From contig JARFTX010000008.1 in NCBI GenBank assembly GCA_029289265.1, forward strand, positions 1-64,000: a DNA stretch of 64,000 bases. Direction: 5' to 3'. Source of the stretch: Gammaproteobacteria bacterium. GTDB lineage: Bacteria > Pseudomonadota > Gammaproteobacteria > Burkholderiales > Rhodocyclaceae. Positions within the stretch are counted from its first letter, which is position 1. Each line of letters opens with the position of its first letter. This document shows positions 7,597 through 17,029 of the stretch, one piece after another. Under the pieces are notes generated by a model, which worked only from the letters and a program-made list of their open reading frames with translations, was not told where the DNA came from and did not search any database. The position numbers and the translations under genes are program-made.

Positions 7597-9954
7597 TCAG
7601 CGGATGCAGACCTTGCGCACCTGGACCATGTCGGTGACGCCGGCGAGCACCTTCTCGATGCCGTCCTGACGCAGCGTGCGCATGCCTTCGTCGAGCGCGG
7701 TGGCGAGCAGTTGCGCCGCGCGCGCGCGGTCCTGGATCTGCTGCTTGATGGTGTCGGAGCCGAGCATCAGCTCGTGCAGGCCGATCCGCCCGGCGTATCC
7801 GGCGTTACAGTCCGGGCAGCCCACCGGACGATACAGGGTGAAGCGCCCTTCCCCGTCCGCGTGCTCCTTGCGCCAGCGCTCATGGATCGCGCGTCGCGAG
7901 GCGTCGGGATCGGCGCGGAATTCGGTCGTGACGTGCATGTCCTCGCAGTACTCGTCGAGCAGCCGTATCACTTCCGCCTCGTCCGGGCGGTAGGCCTCCT
8001 TGCACTTCTGGCACAGGCGTTTGGCGAGCCGCTGGGCGAGCACGCCGAGCAGCGCGTCGGCGAAGTTGAACGGATCCATCCCCATGTCGAGCAGGCGCAC
8101 CACCGACTCGGGGGCGCTGTTGGTGTGCAGCGTCGAGAACACCAGATGACCGGTGAGCGAGGCCTCGATGCCGACCGACACGGTTTCGGCGTCGCGCATC
8201 TCGCCGACCATGATCACGTCGGGGTCGGCGCGCAGGAAGGCGCGCATCATGGTCGCGAAGTCGAGCCCCGCCTTGCGGTTCACCTGCACCTGGCGCAGGC
8301 CGCGCTGGGTGATCTCGACCGGATCCTCGGCGGTCCAGATCTTGGTCTCGGGCGTGTTGATGTAGCTGAGGATCGAGTGCAGTGTGGTGGTCTTGCCCGA
8401 GCCGGTCGGTCCGCACACGAAGAACAGCCCGTAGGGCTTGGTGACGGTGCGCTTGAGCCGCTCGAGGTTGTGGGCGGTGAGCCCAACGTCGTCGATCGGG
8501 CGCGGCTCGCCATGCGACAGCAGGCGCATCACGACGTCCTCCATGCCGCCGGCGGTGGGCACCGTCGCGACGCGCAGCTCGATGTCGAGCGGGGCGTACT
8601 TGCGGAAGCGGATCTTGCCGTCCTGGGGCTTGCGCCGCTCCGAGATGTCGAGATCGCACATGATCTTGATGCGGGTGACCAGCGGATTGCGGTAGCTCGC
8701 CGGGACCTTGATGTAAGGTACCAGCGCGCCGTCGCGGCGGAACCGGATCAGGGTCTTCTCCTTGCCGGGACGTGGCTCGATATGGATGTCCGAGGCCCCC
8801 TGCCGGTAGGCGTCGATGATGATCTTGTTCACCAGCTTGACCAACTCGTTGTCGGCCGCGGCGGTGACGTCGTCCGCGACCGAACTCTCCTGCTCGTCCT
8901 CGAGATCGGAGATCAGGTCGGAAACCGACGCGTCGTCGAAAGCCGGCTCGAAGAACTGATTCACCGTCTGCTCGAACTCGCTGCGCGTGGTCACCCGCAG
9001 TGCGAGCCGCCGCTTCGGAAACACGTTGTGGGCGACACGCGAGGCGCGCACGTGCTCGGGGTCGGTGGCGAGGATGACGATGCCCTCAGGAGTTTCCTCG
9101 AGCGGGATCCACTGGTTCTGCAGCACGTATTCGCGCTTGATGTTGCGCAGCAGGTCGACCTGGCGGATGCGGTCGGCGCGAAAGGATTCGTAGGGTACGC
9201 CGAAGAAGCGCGAGGCCGCCGCGCCGATCTCGGCCAGAGTCAGCTGACAGGTCTCGATGAGCGCGGCCTCGACGGAGGTGCCGGCCTTGCGCGCGGCGCG
9301 GGTCGCCTCCTCGAGTTCTTGCTTGGTGATGCGGCCATCGACGATGAGCGCGTGGTAGCGCGAGCGCAGCGCCGCCGGCGCCGCGCGCAGCTTCTCGAAG
9401 GCCACACCCAGCGTCTGCGCCAGGCCCAGCGCCCCCTCCTCGAAGACCGCCGCGAAGGCTTCATCACCGGCCGTGTTGTTGATGAGCTGGAGCACGCCAT
9501 GCAGCCGGCCGCTGTCCGCGTCGATGAGCGGCGCGACCAGCATCTGGCGACAGCGAAAGCCGGAGCTTTCGTCGAGATCCTTGCGAAACGCGAGCGTCGG
9601 GGAGATCGCCTTCAGTTCCTCGTCGTCATAGACATTGCGCAGGTTCAGCATGTGGCGGGTCAGGGCCACATAGCCCGCGATGCTGTTCTCGGTCAGCGGC
9701 AACTCGACCCGATGGACCGAATCGAGGCCGGTCTTGACCCGCGCGATCATGGTCTGGCCGGACTCGTCGACGGTGTAGATCGTCAGCCGTTCGGCGCCGA
9801 ACAGTTTGCAGATGTCCGGGGCCAGCTCGAAGATGATCTCGTCGGTTTCCTGGGTCGCATGAATGCGCGTCGTGATCGCCTGAAGCCCCTTGAAGAAACC
9901 GAGGCGTTTCAGGATTTCGCTGTCTCCCGACCTGCGTTCGAGCATTTGATTCAT
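7597..9954 (-). CDS. GAF-domain GspE/PulE family secretion or pilus ATPase
   Basis: A 785-residue cytoplasmic ATPase. Residues 25-190 look like a GAF sensor domain, about 200-335 a GspE N-terminal (MshEN-like) domain, and about 370-640 the hexameric motor ATPase. Walker A is GPTGSGKTTT at 515, the Walker B region is DPDVIMVGEMRD near 577, and paired cysteines (C648/C651 and C713/C716) form the usual zinc module. It is fused to a GAF domain and has no pseudopilin, secretin or inner-membrane platform gene around it. It may power a type IV pilus or type II secretion machine encoded elsewhere, perhaps under ligand control. The first ATG is used; a second Met lies at codon 4. Confidence 0.9.
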   Translation of the reverse strand: MNQMLERRSGDSEILKRLGFFKGLQAITTRIHATQETDEIIFELAPDICKLFGAERLTIYTVDESGQTMIARVKTGLDSVHRVELPLTENSIAGYVALTRHMLNLRNVYDDEELKAISPTLAFRKDLDESSGFRCRQMLVAPLIDADSGRLHGVLQLINNTAGDEAFAAVFEEGALGLAQTLGVAFEKLRAAPAALRSRYHALIVDGRITKQELEEATRAARKAGTSVEAALIETCQLTLAEIGAAASRFFGVPYESFRADRIRQVDLLRNIKREYVLQNQWIPLEETPEGIVILATDPEHVRASRVAHNVFPKRRLALRVTTRSEFEQTVNQFFEPAFDDASVSDLISDLEDEQESSVADDVTAAADNELVKLVNKIIIDAYRQGASDIHIEPRPGKEKTLIRFRRDGALVPYIKVPASYRNPLVTRIKIMCDLDISERRKPQDGKIRFRKYAPLDIELRVATVPTAGGMEDVVMRLLSHGEPRPIDDVGLTAHNLERLKRTVTKPYGLFFVCGPTGSGKTTTLHSILSYINTPETKIWTAEDPVEITQRGLRQVQVNRKAGLDFATMMRAFLRADPDVIMVGEMRDAETVSVGIEASLTGHLVFSTLHTNSAPESVVRLLDMGMDPFNFADALLGVLAQRLAKRLCQKCKEAYRPDEAEVIRLLDEYCEDMHVTTEFRADPDASRRAIHERWRKEHADGEGRFTLYRPVGCPDCNAGYAGRIGLHELMLGSDTIKQQIQDRARAAQLLATALDEGMRTLRQDGIEKVLAGVTDMVQVRKVCIR

Positions 9955-10079
9955 GTAGCCTGCGCCCCCTGAGCGAAAACGACGGACCGGATATTCAAGG
10001 TCCGAACGTTACCACAGCACCGACGCGGACTTCGGCACCGCAGGCGCGAGTGGGAACCAGACCTGCAAGGCTCCTGGCC

Positions 10080-10847
10080 CTAGAACTCGAGCACTTGGCC
10101 CAGCTCGAGGCAGGTCGGACTGAAACGCTGGATGCTGGCGGTGACCTGCTGCATGATGAGATCGTCCTGTCCCGGCTTGAGGTGGCTGATATGCACCTGC
10201 GGGCGTACCACGATCTCGTCGAGAAAGGCCGCGAGCATGCTTGGGCAGAGGTGGCGCGAGGCCATCGCCAGGCCATGCTGCTCGTCCGGAAACGCGGTCT
10301 CGATTATGAGGTGGCGCAGGTTTTCGAGCTGGTTGATCGCTTCGATCAGCTGCGGACAGTAGGCGGTGTCACCGGAGTAGACCAGCTGCCCCCTGCCGCT
10401 GTCCAGGCAAAACGCGACGGCCGGGACGGTGTGCTGGGCCGGCAGCGGGGTGATGGTGCGCTTGCCCAGGCGCACCGGTTCGCCCACGCGGATCGGCTGA
10501 AAGCGAAGGAACGGCCGCTGCCGATCGGGAATCGCGGTGAAATCCGGCCAGATCAGCCAGTTGAAGATGTGCGAGCGCAGGATGCGGATGGTCTCGGCCG
10601 TGGCATACACCGTCACGGGCATGTTGCGGGCCTCGCCGACGGAGTCGACCAGCATCGGGATCGAGGCGATGTGGTCCATGTGCGAATGCGTGACAAACAC
10701 ATGGTCGATCCGCACCAGCTCGTCGAAATCGAGATCTCCGACGCCGGTGCCACAATCGATGAGTGTGTCGTCGTCGGCCAGGAACGCGGTCGTGCGTGCA
10801 CGCGCGCCTCCGATTCCGCCACTGCAGCCAAGCACCCTGAATTTCAT
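10080..10847 (-). CDS. Metallo-beta-lactamase fold hydrolase
   Basis: A 255-residue MBL-fold enzyme with the metal-binding signature HSHMDH (about residue 55), a later His in PAQHTVP, the bridging Asp in YSGDTAYCP and a terminal His in HISHLKPG. The arrangement resembles class II 3',5'-cyclic-nucleotide phosphodiesterases and RNase Z-like hydrolases, so a phosphodiester substrate such as cAMP is possible but unproven. It lies on the same strand between the GAF-ATPase and the FHA/PP2C pair. The 125 bases separating it from the ATPase hold a small hairpin (CGGACC...GGTCCG) with no U-tract. Confidence 0.85.
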   Translation of the reverse strand: MKFRVLGCSGGIGGARARTTAFLADDDTLIDCGTGVGDLDFDELVRIDHVFVTHSHMDHIASIPMLVDSVGEARNMPVTVYATAETIRILRSHIFNWLIWPDFTAIPDRQRPFLRFQPIRVGEPVRLGKRTITPLPAQHTVPAVAFCLDSGRGQLVYSGDTAYCPQLIEAINQLENLRHLIIETAFPDEQHGLAMASRHLCPSMLAAFLDEIVVRPQVHISHLKPGQDDLIMQQVTASIQRFSPTCLELGQVLEF

Positions 10848-10982
10848 TTGGTCCGGTTCATACGCCGCCGTGCCGCACCTGCGTCGGGGCGGTCGGAGAA
10901 GGTCAGATTCGCAGATTGAACCCTATCACCGGAGCACCGATCGGGACGTGCAATTCCTCACGAAAAGCACATACGAAAAGCA

Positions 10983-11720
10983 TCAACGCAACACGAATTC
11001 CATCTTGACACCGGCAATCTCGATGACGTCGTGATCATTGAGACGATGCGCCTGGGCATCGAGATCGCGGCCGTTCACACGCGGAAAGCTCGAGCCCTCG
11101 ACGTGAGTGATGAAGTATCCGTGCGGACGGCGCGTGATCACGGCGACCTGCTTGCCCGGCTTTCCCAGCGTCGTCAGCGCCTTGGAGAGTTCGAGCTCGC
11201 GCCCGCTGCTGGTGCCGCCCAGCACGCGGATCACGCCCAGCCGTGCCTCCGTGGCCGACTCGCTGGCGAGCGAGTCGCGCACGTCGGGAGGCAGGAGCTG
11301 GGTCTGCGATGGGCTCGGTCCAGAGGTCTGGCCCGGGGCTTTCGAGCGCGTCAGGTCGCGCTCCGGGTTCACCTCGAAGGGCTCGAGTGCCGCAGTGTCG
11401 GTGAATGTCGCGCTGGCGGATTTGGCGCTGTCGAGGATGTACTTGAGGCGATACTTTCCCAGTTCGACGATGTCGTTGGCCTGAAGCACATGCTTCTTGA
11501 TCGGCTGCCCGTTGACGTAAGTCCCGTTGGTGCTGTTGAGGTCCTCGAGGAAAGCGTCGTCCAGGATGGTCGTGATCGCAGCATGCTGGCCGCTGATTGC
11601 CAGATTGTCGATCTGGATGTCATTGTTCGGCTTGCGCCCGATCGTGAGCCGCTCCTTGTCGAGCGCAATCTCCTTGAGCACCAGCCCGTCCATGCTGAGG
11701 ATCAACTTGGGCATCGTCAT
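10983..11720 (-). CDS. FHA domain protein
   Basis: A 245-residue protein with a clear N-terminal forkhead-associated domain: LTIGRKPNNDIQIDN, then SGQHAAI, then LNSTNGTYVNG, the phosphothreonine-binding loops. A linker rich in Pro, Ser and Thr (about 105-155) leads to a second, degenerate FHA-like region (RELELSKALTTLGKPG to the end) lacking the conserved Arg-Ser/Thr pair. FHA domains recognise phosphothreonine peptides, so a Ser/Thr kinase should exist. The next gene upstream encodes the matching PP2C phosphatase, but no kinase is in the window. Confidence 0.9.
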   Translation of the reverse strand: MTMPKLILSMDGLVLKEIALDKERLTIGRKPNNDIQIDNLAISGQHAAITTILDDAFLEDLNSTNGTYVNGQPIKKHVLQANDIVELGKYRLKYILDSAKSASATFTDTAALEPFEVNPERDLTRSKAPGQTSGPSPSQTQLLPPDVRDSLASESATEARLGVIRVLGGTSSGRELELSKALTTLGKPGKQVAVITRRPHGYFITHVEGSSFPRVNGRDLDAQAHRLNDHDVIEIAGVKMEFVLR

Positions 11721-11787
11721 CGGTTCCGTTTCATGCGCATCCGGGCGTGACCGTGGCTGTCACCCCGAACTGCTGGCCAAATTGAAA

Positions 11788-12519
11788 TCATACGGGCAAA
11801 CGCGCCACGATGACCGTCACATTGTCTCGTCCGCCGCTCGCATTGGCGCAATCGACCAGTTGCCGGGCGATTTCGGCGGGATCTCCGGGACGCCCCAGAA
11901 GATGCTCGATCTCGACATCGTCGAGCATGTCGGTAAGCCCGTCCGAGCAGAGCAGGAACACATCGCCGGCTTGTGCTGCGTGCACCGCGATATCGGGAAT
12001 CACGGTGCGATCCACCCCCAGCGCGCGCGTGAGCAACCCACGCGACGGAGACCACCGGGCATCCTCGACCGTGATGACGCCGCCATCGATTTGCTCCTGC
12101 AGGACAGTATGGTCCCGCGTAAGCCGCTCCAGGCGCGCGTCGCGTAGGCGGTAAAGGCGCGAGTCGCCGACGTGCGCACTCACCACAGAGGCGTCGACGA
12201 AGGCCGCGACCACGACCGTGCTGCCCATGCCCGCGAGTTCCGGGCGAACCAGACCGGCATCGAGAATCTCGGAATTAGCCTCGTCAACCGCGGCGAGCAA
12301 GGCCTGTGCCGTGTGATCGACCGCCACGCCGTCGACGAGATCCGCCCCCAACCGCCGCGCGACCGCGTCCACACCGAGACGTGCCGCGACATCGCCACCG
12401 TGGTAGCCCCCCATGCCGTCGGCGAGCACGGCCCAGCCCCGCGCGGCATCGATCGCGAGCGCGTCCTCGTTGCGTGCCCTGACGCGCCCCGTGTCTGTAC
12501 ACGACGCGAATTCGATCAC
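11788..12519 (-). CDS. PP2C-family serine/threonine phosphatase
   Basis: A 243-residue metal-dependent protein phosphatase of the PppA/Stp1 type. The metal-binding acidic motifs are present: GRVRARNEDALAI, VLADGMGGYHGG, HVGDSRLYRL, LLCSDGLTDML and a terminal GGRDNVT. The start is GTG at 12519, with GGGAGG just upstream. It lies 67 bases upstream of the FHA gene on the same strand, so the two likely act together in phosphothreonine signalling. Such pairs often regulate type VI secretion or pili; nothing nearby decides which. Confidence 0.92.
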   Translation of the reverse strand: MIEFASCTDTGRVRARNEDALAIDAARGWAVLADGMGGYHGGDVAARLGVDAVARRLGADLVDGVAVDHTAQALLAAVDEANSEILDAGLVRPELAGMGSTVVVAAFVDASVVSAHVGDSRLYRLRDARLERLTRDHTVLQEQIDGGVITVEDARWSPSRGLLTRALGVDRTVIPDIAVHAAQAGDVFLLCSDGLTDMLDDVEIEHLLGRPGDPAEIARQLVDCANASGGRDNVTVIVARLPV

Positions 12520-12562
12520 TGATGCCTCCCGGGCTGGTCGCGATGGTCGATCTTGCGGGCCC

Positions 12563-13516
12563 TCAATAGGGTAGTGCCGTCCCGAGGCCGCGCTCGCGCG
12601 CTGTCGCGATCACCCGCGCCGCAACCGCGATATCCTGGATTGCCATGCCCTGCGACTCGAACAGCGTGATCTGCGCGGGGTCGGTGCGCCCCGGGCGCAC
12701 CCCGGCGATCACCTCGCCGAGTTCCACCCAGCGCCCGGGTTGCGTGCGTCCCTTCTCGAGCAGCGGCAGCAGATCGCCAGCCTCGCGCAACGCGGTCTCG
12801 CGCGCGTCGACGCAGATCACCTCGGCACGCCGAACGGCCGCCTCGGGGATTTCCTGACGGGCGAGACTGTTCGAACCGGCGGCGTTGATGTGAGTACCCG
12901 GTGCGAGCCATTGCGCTTCGAAGAGCGGCTTCGGCGACGTCGTCACCGTGACAACGATGTGGGCCTCGCGCACCGTCTCCTCGGCGCTTGCCGCCGGCAC
13001 CACGGCCTGGCCCGTTGCGGCGCTCATCCGCTGGCAGAAGGCCTCCAGACGCGCACGGTCGCGCGCAAACACTTGGATGCGCTCGAAGCGACGCAGCGCG
13101 CACAGAGCGAGGATCTGCCCCTCGGCCTGCCAGCCCGAGCCGAACACGCCCACGGTGCGCGCATCGTCCCGAGCGAGCCACTTCGCCGCTACCGCCCCGG
13201 CTGCGCCCGTGCGCATCATGCCGAGGCGGTTGGCCTCCAGCACCGCGACCGGCTCGCCGGTCGTCGCGTCGAAGACATGGACCCAGAAGCGGGCCCGCCC
13301 GCCGGCCGACGTGTAGACCTTGAAACCGGTGAGATTCGCCTCGGGCACCGCACCCTGCAACATGTGGGTGATCGACTCGGGCAGGCGCACCCTCTGCCGT
13401 GGATAGTCGATGACTTCGCCGCGCCCGTGCGCGGCCATGACGCGCTCGACGGCATCGATCACCATCGGCATTTCGAGCAGTCCGCCCACCTCTTCTTCGT
13501 TGAGATAGATCGCCAT
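12563..13516 (-). CDS. Ornithine cyclodeaminase / mu-crystallin family oxidoreductase
   Basis: A 317-residue protein with the family fold: an N-terminal substrate region (MAIYLNEEEVGGLLEM, then a Lys in TGFKVYTS and Arg in MMRTGAAGAVAAKWLA) and a Rossmann NAD(P)-binding region (VGVFGSGWQAEGQ). Members include ornithine cyclodeaminase, alanine dehydrogenase and delta-1-pyrroline-2-carboxylate or ketimine reductases; sequence inspection does not pick one. I use ATG at 13516 because the N-terminus then matches the family; an in-frame GTG at 13582 would add 22 residues with no good ribosome-binding site. It is 43 bases upstream of the PP2C gene. Confidence 0.85.
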   Translation of the reverse strand: MAIYLNEEEVGGLLEMPMVIDAVERVMAAHGRGEVIDYPRQRVRLPESITHMLQGAVPEANLTGFKVYTSAGGRARFWVHVFDATTGEPVAVLEANRLGMMRTGAAGAVAAKWLARDDARTVGVFGSGWQAEGQILALCALRRFERIQVFARDRARLEAFCQRMSAATGQAVVPAASAEETVREAHIVVTVTTSPKPLFEAQWLAPGTHINAAGSNSLARQEIPEAAVRRAEVICVDARETALREAGDLLPLLEKGRTQPGRWVELGEVIAGVRPGRTDPAQITLFESQGMAIQDIAVAARVIATARERGLGTALPY

Positions 13517-13720
13517 GGGAATCGTGATCGGGCGCTCAAACGCCGACCCCTCTTTCGGAAAATGGAACGATTCTACCGCCACAGCGTGCCGGCATGCGAC
13601 ATCCGCAGGTAATGGAGCGACGTTGGATCGTCACCGCCGCGGGCACGGCACGGACCGCCGTGCGGCCGTCTGACGACGCGCCGCCCACGGCCCCGGGGCG
13701 GACCGGCTCCGCCGCTCCCG

Positions 13721-13748
13721 AAAAAAAGCGCCGGACTCGCCGGCGCCT
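13721..13748 (-). terminator. Rho-independent terminator of sucCD
   Basis: On the minus strand a seven-pair GC stem (GCGCCGG / CCGGCGC) with a five-base loop is followed by seven T residues, about 30 bases after the sucD stop codon. It should end the sucCD transcript. Confidence 0.92.
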
Positions 13749-13777
13749 TCCTCACTGACTGAAGCGGATAAGGCCGC

Positions 13778-14671
13778 TTACAGCAGGCCCTTCAGCAGCT
13801 TGGCCATCTCGGACGGGTCGCGCGTCACCGTGAAGCCGCACTCTTCCATGATCGCGAGCTTCGCGTCCGCCGTGTCGGCCCCCCCGGAGATCAGCGCGCC
13901 GGCATGGCCCATGCGCTTGCCCGCCGGAGCGGTCACGCCGGCGATGAATCCCACCACCGGCTTCTTCATGTTGGCCTTGCACCACTGCGCGGCCTCGGCT
14001 TCGTCGGGACCGCCGATCTCGCCGATCATGATCACGGCGTCGGTCTCGGGGTCGTCGTTGAACATCTTCATCACGTCGATGTGCTTGAGCCCGTTGATCG
14101 GGTCGCCGCCGATGCCCACCGCCGAGGACTGGCCCAGGCCGATCTCGGTCAGCTGCGCCACCGCTTCATACGTCAGCGTGCCGGAGCGGGAGACGACGCC
14201 GATGCGGCCCTTGCGATGGATGTGTCCCGGCATGATGCCGATCTTGATCTCGTCGGGCGTGATCAGGCCGGGGCAGTTCGGACCCAGCAGCAGGGTTTCC
14301 TTCCCGCCCTGGGCGACCTTCTGCTTCATCTTGTTGCGCACGACCAGCATGTCGCGCACCGGGATGCCTTCGGTGATGCAGATCACCAGGTCGAGGTCGG
14401 CCTCGACCGCCTCCCAGATCGCGGCGGCGGCACCGGCCGGCGGCACGTAGATCACGGAGACGGTCGCGCCGGTCTCGGCCTTGGCTTCCTTGACGCTCGC
14501 GTAGATCGGAACGCCTTCGAACTCCTCGCCGGCCTTCTTCGGGTTCACGCCGGCGACGAAGCAGTTCGCGCCGTTGGCGTACTCGCGGCACTTGGAAGTG
14601 TGGAACATCCCGGTCTTGCCGGTGATGCCCTGGGTGATGACCTTGGTGTCTTTGTTGATGAGGATGGACAT
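13778..14671 (-). CDS. sucD: Succinyl-CoA synthetase alpha subunit
   Basis: The 297-residue alpha subunit of succinate-CoA ligase, the TCA-cycle enzyme that makes ATP or GTP from succinyl-CoA. The N-terminal CoA-binding Rossmann domain starts with [17 protein letters not shown], and the phosphorylated His lies in [20 protein letters not shown] and IGIMPGHIH are typical. AAGGAGC precedes the ATG. sucC lies 12 bases upstream and a terminator follows, making a two-gene operon separate from the rest of the TCA genes. Confidence 0.98.
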   Translation of the reverse strand: MSILINKDTKVITQGITGKTGMFHTSKCREYANGANCFVAGVNPKKAGEEFEGVPIYASVKEAKAETGATVSVIYVPPAGAAAAIWEAVEADLDLVICITEGIPVRDMLVVRNKMKQKVAQGGKETLLLGPNCPGLITPDEIKIGIMPGHIHRKGRIGVVSRSGTLTYEAVAQLTEIGLGQSSAVGIGGDPINGLKHIDVMKMFNDDPETDAVIMIGEIGGPDEAEAAQWCKANMKKPVVGFIAGVTAPAGKRMGHAGALISGGADTADAKLAIMEECGFTVTRDPSEMAKLLKGLL

Positions 14672-14683
14672 TCGAGACGCTCC

Positions 14684-15844
14684 TTACTTGACCGCAGCGA
14701 CGATCTTGGTCGCCGCATCCGCCATGGTGTCGGCCGCGATGATCGGCAGGCCCGAATCGGCCAGGATCTTCTTGCCGATCTCTTCGTTGGTGCCCTTCAT
14801 GCGCACCACAAGCGGGACGGACAGGTGCACCTCGCGCGCGGCGGTGACGATGCCCTCGGCGATCGTGTCGCAGCGCATGATGCCGCCGAAAATGTTGACC
14901 AGGATGCCCTTGACCTTGGGGTTCTTGAGCATGATCTTGAAGGCCTCGGTGACCTTCTCGGTGGTCGCACCGCCGCCGACGTCGAGGAAGTTGGCCGGCT
15001 CGGCGCCGAACAGCTTGATCGTGTCCATGGTCGCCATCGCGAGGCCGGCGCCGTTCACGAGGCAGCCGATGTTGCCGTCGAGGCTGATGTAGGCGAGATC
15101 GAACTTGGAGGCCTCGAGCTCGTCCGGATCCTCTTCGTCCAGGTCGCGGAAGGCGACGATGTCGGGGTGGCGGAAGAGCGCGTTGGAGTCGAAGTTGAAC
15201 TTGGCGTCGAGCGCCTTGATGTTGCCGTTGCCTTCGAGGATCAGCGGGTTGATCTCGGCCAGCGACGCATCGGTTTCCATGTAGCAGGTATAGAGTTTCT
15301 TGAAGGTGTCGACGGCCTGCGCCATCGAACCTTCCGGCACGCCGATGCCCTGGGCGAGCTCGGTCGCCTGCGCGTCGGTGAGACCGACGAGCGGATCGAC
15401 GAACACCTTGATGATCTTCTCGGGCGTGCTGTGCGCGACTTCCTCGATGTCCATGCCGCCTTCCGAGGAGGCCATCATCGCGACCTTCTGGGTGGCACGG
15501 TCGGTGAGCGCCGCGACGTAGTATTCCTTGCGGATGTCCGCGCCTTCCTCGACCAGCAGGCGACGCACGAGCTGGCCTTCGGGCCCGGTCTGGTGGGTCA
15601 CGAGCTGCATGCCGAGGATCTGTGCCGCGTAGGCCTGGACGTCGTGGATCGACTTCGCGACCTTGACGCCGCCGCCCTTGCCGCGGCCGCCGGCATGGAT
15701 CTGCGCCTTGACGACCCAGACGCTGCCGCCGAGTTGCTCGGCCGCCTTCACCGCCTCGTCGACGGAAAAGCAGGGCACGCCACGGGGCGTGACGATGCCG
15801 AATTTCCTCAGTATTTCTTTTGCCTGATACTCATGAATCTTCAT
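14684..15844 (-). CDS. sucC: Succinyl-CoA synthetase beta subunit
   Basis: The 386-residue beta subunit, with an ATP-grasp domain ([16 protein letters not shown] start, the [16 protein letters not shown] nucleotide loop) and a C-terminal CoA-ligase domain ([14 protein letters not shown]). It binds nucleotide and succinate, SucD binds CoA, and the pair works as a heterotetramer. ATG at 15844 gives the standard N-terminus and has GAAGGGC upstream. The gene is preceded by a long non-coding stretch of 358 bases with a candidate promoter. Confidence 0.98.
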   Translation of the reverse strand: MKIHEYQAKEILRKFGIVTPRGVPCFSVDEAVKAAEQLGGSVWVVKAQIHAGGRGKGGGVKVAKSIHDVQAYAAQILGMQLVTHQTGPEGQLVRRLLVEEGADIRKEYYVAALTDRATQKVAMMASSEGGMDIEEVAHSTPEKIIKVFVDPLVGLTDAQATELAQGIGVPEGSMAQAVDTFKKLYTCYMETDASLAEINPLILEGNGNIKALDAKFNFDSNALFRHPDIVAFRDLDEEDPDELEASKFDLAYISLDGNIGCLVNGAGLAMATMDTIKLFGAEPANFLDVGGGATTEKVTEAFKIMLKNPKVKGILVNIFGGIMRCDTIAEGIVTAAREVHLSVPLVVRMKGTNEEIGKKILADSGLPIIAADTMADAATKIVAAVK

Positions 15845-16202
15845 GATTGCCCTTCGATCGAAGTTGCGACGCGGACGCACCGCAAACAGGTTGATGGGAC
15901 GCTTCGGAGCTTCGCTCCACGACGGGCGCCGTCTCCCTCGTCCGACGCACACCGCTTCCTACTGGTCCTGGCGACCAGCCAGATCCCGCGGACCGCGCAC
16001 CCGGGTGAATTGTCGCGCGTCCGAGCGCCGGACCCGGCGACGCGCCTGCCGCCACCCGTTCTTGTATGGGCGGTCGGCCGGCGCGATATAAAGCGAGCCC
16101 TGCTCTCGGCCGGACCCGCCAGAATTCCCGCGGGTGCCCGTTCCTCAAGACCACGCGATTATAACCGCATTCGCCCGGCGACCACTCCCGAAACCGGGAA
16201 TG
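15845..16202. other. Non-coding region upstream of sucCD
   Basis: No convincing gene occurs in these 358 bases. It ends the upstream DUF2889 gene and should carry the sucCD promoter and a long leader. A small hairpin (TCCCG-GTTT-CGGGA, near 16180-16200) follows the DUF2889 stop without a U-tract. No known riboswitch pattern was recognised. Confidence 0.6.
16158..16163 (-). promoter_or_regulatory. Candidate -10 element for sucCD
   Basis: A perfect TATAAT on the minus strand lies about 315 bases upstream of sucC and just beyond the DUF2889 stop. No good -35 is seen at 16-18 bases, so it may need an activator. The predicted leader would be about 300 bases long. Confidence 0.35.
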
Positions 16203-16748
16203 TCAGCGGCGCAGCCGGTGCCACTTCGGGTAGTACTTGCGCACGGTCTCGGACGAGGTCTCGAGCGCGTGGCAGCGGTCGAGCTGAAAGGGCTTCTCGC
16301 CGGTGTCCTCGTCCTCGCGACGGAAGGTCGCGAAGGTCTGAATGGCCGCGGTGGGCAGACTGAGCAGCATCTCGGTCATGTGCGAGCAGCCGCGCACATC
16401 GCCGAACATCTCCCGCACCGTGCTGCGAAAGCCTCGCAGCAGGTTCAGACCGATCAACTTGCGGTAGGCCGGCGCGATCGTATCGCACCCGCCCGCATAG
16501 GGCACGGCATCGGAACTGGCATGCGCGTCGATGATGTTGAACGCGGCATCGAGCGTCACCCGCGCCCGCATCAGGTGTACCGGGTGACCGGCCGGTCGCA
16601 CGCCGGATGCGAGCGGATAATCGATGTCCTTGGTATCCTCCAGCATGGCATCGAGCTCGAGCAACCCGTCTTCGCGACGGAAACCCTCGATCACGATGCT
16701 GCGGGTATGGAAGCGCTTGCGGGCCACGGCAGGTTCGGGCAATGGCAT
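16203..16748 (-). CDS. DUF2889 family protein
   Basis: A 181-residue protein of a conserved but uncharacterised proteobacterial family. The start at 16748 gives the usual opening (MPLPEPAVARKRFHTRSI, then GFRREDGLLELDA). Other visible features are a Cys-His segment (FGDVRGCSHMTEML) and a C-terminal region with DRCHALE, which could bind a metal. No signal peptide or membrane segment is seen. It is divergent from the FimV-like gene and monocistronic. Function is unknown. Confidence 0.75.
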   Translation of the reverse strand: MPLPEPAVARKRFHTRSIVIEGFRREDGLLELDAMLEDTKDIDYPLASGVRPAGHPVHLMRARVTLDAAFNIIDAHASSDAVPYAGGCDTIAPAYRKLIGLNLLRGFRSTVREMFGDVRGCSHMTEMLLSLPTAAIQTFATFRREDEDTGEKPFQLDRCHALETSSETVRKYYPKWHRLRR

Positions 16749-17029
16749 GGGGATGCGTACGGTAACGTATGGAAGTCGATATCTTACGCCAAAGTGGCGA
16801 GCATCAGACGCTCGTGCGCGCCCTTGCATCGCTGGCCTTCGACCGCCACGCTCGGACAGAGCGATCCTGCCCCCGCGGATACTCAGTCCGTCCAGTGAGA
16901 AATTGCCTCATATCAAGCCCGCAGAGGAGCAGACGCGCTAGAGTGTCGCAGGGTCATATCACCCAAGCTCCGCCCCGCCGGGGATACTTTTATTTACAAT
17001 AAGTCGCACGCCAGAATCATTCCTTGCCG

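Noticed and set aside
7711-9972. 753-codon open frame antisense to the GAF-GspE ATPase
   Set aside because: It is a GC-rich shadow of a gene with clear motifs; its translation has no recognisable domain and a composition typical of antisense frames.
13904-16363. 819-codon plus-strand frame across sucD and sucC
   Set aside because: Antisense shadow of sucDC; His/Asp/Arg-rich with no family motif, and it runs over two certain genes and the intergenic gap.
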